This document shows positions 60,150 to 64,000 of a DNA stretch of 64,000 bases, piece after piece. The stretch spans positions 62,001-126,000 of the forward strand of contig JAMJFZ010000087.1 in assembly GCA_026225945.1 (NCBI GenBank), written 5' to 3'. A program made the translations under genes and the position numbers. Source of the DNA: Cricetomys ansorgei (lineage: Eukaryota; Chordata; Mammalia; Rodentia; Nesomyidae). Within the stretch, counting starts at the first letter, position 1; each line of letters opens with the position of its first letter. The notes under the pieces are model-generated. The model had not been told where the DNA came from. It made no database searches and saw only the letters and a list, made by a program, of their open reading frames with translations.

Positions 60150-63010
60150 TTAAGGATACAGTGTGGCCATTTTTATTATGTTAATCTTTCCAACCCAGGT
60201 ACATGGGATACCTTTCAATCTTTTGAGATCTTCAAATTCCCTCGTCAAGGACATAAAGATTTTGTCATTCAAGTCTTTCACATTCTTGGATAGAGTTGCG
60301 AAAGATACCTTATGTTATTTGTATCTATTGTGAAGAGTATTATTTCTCTTATTTCTTTCTCTCTCTATTTGTCATTTGTATATAGGAATGCTACAGATAT
60401 TTCTTGAGTTTACCTTGTAACCAGTCATTTCACTGAAGTTGTTTACCTGCTATAGGAGTTTCCTGATCCAGTTTTTGAGGTCATTTATATATTATATCTC
60501 ATATGGAAATTAGGATATTTTGACTGATTCCTTGTGAATTCATATCCACTTAATCTCCTTCTCTTGCCTCTTTGTTCTTGCTATAACTTTAAGTACTGTA
60601 TTCAATATTTAAAAATGGAGGAAACAGCCTGGTCTTGCTTCTGATTTTAGTGTAATTGCTTTGAGTTTTCATTTATTTAATTTGATGTTGTCGGTAGGAT
60701 TTCTGTTACTTAACTTTATGATGTTTTAGTATGACCTTTTTATCCTCAATCTCTCCATGAGGTTTATTTTGAAGTGTTGTTTGATATCAAAAGCTTTCTC
60801 ACATTGTAGAGAGATGATCATGTAGTTTTTTTTACTATTAATTTGTTTATGCAGTGGATTACACTGAGTTATTTTCTTGTATTGAACGATCCTTCTTCTC
60901 TGGGATGAAGACTATTCAATCACCGTGAAGAATCTTTTTAATGTGTTCTTGGATATGCTTTGTGAATATTTTATTGAGTTCATTTTCATCTATGTTCATG
61001 GGTGATATTGGCATATAAATCTCTGTCTTTTTGAATCTTTGAGATGATTGGGTATTACCATGACTGTGACTTCATAGAATGAGCTTGGAAAAGTTCATTC
61101 TGCATCTGTTTTGAAGAATAACTTGAGAAATTTTGGTGTTCCTTCTTTTTTGAATGTCTGATATAATTCTTTCCTAAAGTCATCTGGCCCTGGCTTTTTC
61201 TTGATTGTGAGTCCCTTACTGGCTTCTTCATTTCCTTGAGAGTTATAGTTCTATTTAAGTTGTTTATACCCTCCTTTTTCTTTGTGGTTTGGTTATTTGG
61301 ATATTCTCTGTCTATTTTTAAATAGGTTAGACTAGGGGTTTGTCTATCTTTCTGATTTTCTCAAGCAACCAGCTCTTTATTTCATTGATTGTATGAATTG
61401 TTCTTTTGTTTCTATTTTATTGATTTCTGCCCTCAGTTTGATTAGTTCTTGATGTCTATTTCTTCTGTGTATGTTTGATTCTTTTTTATATAGGGCTTTC
61501 AAATCTGCTCTTAATTTGCTAGTATATGATTTCTCCAATCTTTTCTGGTAGGCACTTTGTGCTATCAATATTCCTCTTAGCATAGTTTTTTCATGTAACA
61601 TAAGTTTGGATATTTTTTAGAATCACTTTCATTTAATTAAAGTTTTTAATTTCTTCCTTTATTTCTGTCTTGACACAGTCGTCATTTACTAGAGTTGTAG
61701 AGTTCCCATGAAATTGTTGGCCTTCTGCTGTTGTGGCTGTTGAAGTTGAGCTTTAATCCTTCATGATCTGATAGGATGCAGGGGGTTATTTAGTTTTCCT
61801 GTATTTATTTACATTTGCATTTTGGCAATGTGATCAATTATGGAGAAGGCTTTGTAAGACGGTGAGAAAAATATTTTCTTTTTGTGTGGGTAAAATGCAC
61901 TGTAAATGTCTGTTAGGTCCACTTATTTTATAATATTTGTTAATGCCAATATTTCTCAGATATTTTTTTGTATGGATGGCCAGTCAGTTGGTGAAAGTGG
62001 GTATTGAAATCTCCTAGTATTAGAGTATGAAGGTCAATGTGTTTATTTAAATATTGCATTTTCCTTTTGCAAATTTTGGAGCCCTCGTTTTAGAGACATA
62101 AGTGTGAAGAATTGCAATGTCATCTTAGTGGATTTTTCATTTAATAGGTATGAAATGTCCTTCCCTATCTCTTCTGATTTATTTTGGTTTGAAGTCTACT
62201 TTGATGGATGCTAGAATGGCTACATCAGCTTGATTTTTAGGTCCATTGTCTTGGTAAAACTATTCTGAATGCTTTACTCTGAGGTAATATTTATCTTTGA
62301 TGTTGGGATATGTTTTTTGTATGCAGTAGAAGGCAGAATTCTGTTTTCAGATCCATTTTGTTAATCTGTTACTTTTTGTTGGGGAATGGAGACCATTAAT
62401 CTTGAGGGATATCAATGACCAATGATTGTTAGTTCCTTTTATTTTCTAGTTATTTTTTATGTGTGTGTGTGTCTGTGTCTTCTACTGAGTATGATGATGT
62501 GAGATTATTTATTTCCTGTGATTTCCTTATTGTACTTAGTCTCTTTAGATTGGAGTTTTCATTTTACTACCTTCTGTAGGTCAAGATTTGTAATTACGTA
62601 TTTTTTGAATTTGTATTCATTTTGATATGAAATATTTTGGTTTCTCTGACTATGATAATGGAAAGTTTAGCTGAGAATATTAGTCTGGTCTTGCACCTTT
62701 ATTCCTTATACTATGTAGCTTTTCTGTTTAGGGTTAGGCATTAAGGTCTCCTTTTAATAAGTTAGGTGTTATTCTATTAAGTTTGCCTTTGTATCTTATT
62801 TGTTGTTTTTCTCTTGCAGGTTTTAGTGTTCTTTGTTTGTTCTATATGTTCAGTGGTTTCATTTTTATGTGGCAAGGGGACTTGCACTTCTGGTCCAGTC
62901 TAATTAATATTCTATAAACTTCTTGTACTTATATAGGCGTCCATTTCAGTATATTTGGGAATTTTTTTTCAATGATTTTGTTGAATTTTTATCTCTACAA
63001 AATTTGTGAA
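60150..63010 (-). mobile_element. LINE-1: ORF1 to reverse transcriptase, lacking the 3' end
   Basis: On the minus strand, similarity to the end of ORF1 starts at about 63,010 (TTGTTGAATTTTTATC region; TGGTCCAGTCTAATTAATAT at about 62,890 is typical) and runs to about 62,550. Next come the ORF2 endonuclease region (about 62,450-61,700) and the linker to the reverse transcriptase. A 74-codon frame at 61,377-61,601 in this linker carries an L-R-A-E-I-N-K-I-E-T motif typical of LINE-1 ORF2. Reverse-transcriptase sequence follows down to about 60,150 (ATGATCATGTAGTTTTT at 60,813; TTGAGATCTTCAAATTCCCT near 60,223). The carboxy-terminal part of ORF2 and the 3' UTR are missing, unusual for a simple 5'-truncated insertion. 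Many stops and frameshifts make it dead. Confidence 0.88.
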
Positions 63011-63680
63011 GCATTATGTTCTGATATGTAGTAGACAAAGAGTCTACGACCTGTGCTAAGTCTGTAAAAAATTGAATTTCTGTCTTTAAATGTGTCCATT
63101 CTGTGAAATTATTTTTAAATATTCTCTCATTAAGCTTAGCAGGAAGTGCCTTTATTGTTGAGACAATGCACTGTCCCTTGTCTGAGGGACGCTGCCCTTC
63201 AGATGTACTGACATTGATGAGGGTCTGCAGCTGCAATGATTCATCTCTCACCAAGCCAAACTATCTGAATTTGAGGGCCAAATCTGTTGGACGTACAGAA
63301 ACTCAACTTGTTTTACAGATATCAGATATCAGTCCAGGTGATGCAGCTAAAAAGACAGCAGATTCTTCCCAAAACATTTAATTCTCATGTTTAGATGCTG
63401 AAAATGGAATTGGAATTGACCTTTCTATCACATCCTCTCACGAATGACTTCATAATGAAATAAGTGTCAAAAATTCTGAAGCTTAAAAACACTGATTTCA
63501 CAGTAATTGAACAGTGTTTTTTGTTATGATCATGTGACACAGAGACATAGAAGGAACATGGCTATCAATCCAACATAAAGACACCAAATGAGATAGATAG
63601 GCGAAGGACCTTATACATGCAAATAGACTGAAGTGGGAGATTTTTTCAATATAAAAATATGAGGCAAGTTTTTAAGTGTT
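63011..63680. other. unassigned segment with overlapping open frames on both strands
   Basis: After LINE-1 similarity fades, the stretch 63,100-63,390 is less AT-rich and is open for 92 codons on the plus strand (63,103-63,381) and about 100 on the minus strand (62,946-63,254, opening with TTG rather than ATG). Neither product has a domain I recognise. It may be an unfamiliar 5' part of the LINE-1, or a fragment of a processed pseudogene. From 63,400 on the sequence is AT-rich and anonymous. Confidence 0.4.
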
Positions 63681-63685
63681 TGGAA

Positions 63686-63689
63686 ATAT

Positions 63690-63732
<43 letters not shown>
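63686..63732. repeat. (TTTA)n microsatellite
   Basis: About 11 uninterrupted ATTT units. It lies just before the reverse-complement SINE and may be that SINE's expanded A-rich tail. Confidence 0.95.
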
Positions 63733-63734
<2 letters not shown>

Positions 63735-63739
63735 AGCTT

Positions 63740-63945
63740 TGTAACAAGATATTATGTATTCAAGGTTGGCCTTGAGCTTATTATTTAGCTGAGGCTGGGC
63801 TTGAACTCATGACCTCTTTCCTCTGCCTTTCCAGTCCTATGGTTAAATGTATGTACCACCATGCCTAGTCTGTGTAGTGCTGGGGATCAAACCCAGAGTT
63901 TTTGTGAATGCTAGGTCTGCATTGAACTACATGAGCAGTCCAAAT
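63740..63945 (-). mobile_element. B4-like SINE (B1-related part plus ID-related part)
   Basis: In plus-strand reading, a B1-like reverse-complement part (AGGCTGGGCTTGAACTCATG, TTAAATGTATGTACCACCAT) is followed directly by an ID-like reverse-complement part (GTGCTGGGGATCAAACCCAG, AATGCTAGGTCTGCATTGAA). This is the arrangement of the composite B4 family. The TTTA run on its low-coordinate side would be its tail. Confidence 0.82.
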
Positions 63946-64000
63946 TTGTGGATTATTATATTTTTTATGAATTAACTTTATGTTTCTGTGTTTATATCTG

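Overview
The window is AT-rich mammalian nuclear DNA from a rodent, most likely a muroid. This rests on its interspersed repeats: B1 SINEs (7 near-complete copies, at least 1 fragment), B2/B3-like SINEs, an ID element, a B4-like composite, and old Lx-type LINE-1 fragments whose 3' UTR text is rodent-specific. All of them look old and mutated, with no intact LINE-1 or young IAP-type element, so species cannot be settled. I recognise no intact protein-coding gene, tRNA or rRNA gene. Every open frame is short (144 codons at most) and sits in repeats or anonymous AT-rich DNA.

Layout. 1-5.6 kb: anonymous DNA with two B2/B3-like SINEs. 5.6-11.4 kb and 13.1-20.6 kb: a strongly diverged tandem array with a basic period of about 29 bp, arranged as two ~5.4-6.1 kb higher-order copies; the second has an extra ~0.69 kb internal tandem duplication. 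A 1.7 kb segment (11.4-13.1 kb) lies at the junction of the two copies and has a paralogue at 35.5-37.3 kb and probably a much older one near 41 kb. 20.6-27.9 kb: AT-rich DNA, two B1s, and a 123-bp unit repeated three times with a TATA-like sequence in each. 27.9-32.3 kb: plus-strand LINE-1 (ORF2 to 3' UTR) interrupted by a ~330 bp insertion of an element also found at 49.4 kb, in part at 49.9 kb, and apparently inside the array. 32.3-49.4 kb: Lx-like 3' fragments, B1s, microsatellites and anonymous DNA. 49.4-56 kb: copies of the dispersed element, an LTR-like block, a B1, a GAAA microsatellite, a ~19-bp minisatellite and another Lx-like 3' fragment. 56.1-56.7 kb: the only GC-rich, CpG-retaining patch, followed by one exon-like block with splice-site-like borders. 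60.1-63.0 kb: minus-strand LINE-1 (ORF1, endonuclease, reverse transcriptase) lacking its 3' end. The window ends with a TTTA microsatellite and a B4-like SINE.

There is no gene network to describe. The points of interest are the array, the dispersed family that may be linked to it, and the GC-rich patch. All family names come from remembered consensus features and need a RepeatMasker/Dfam search.
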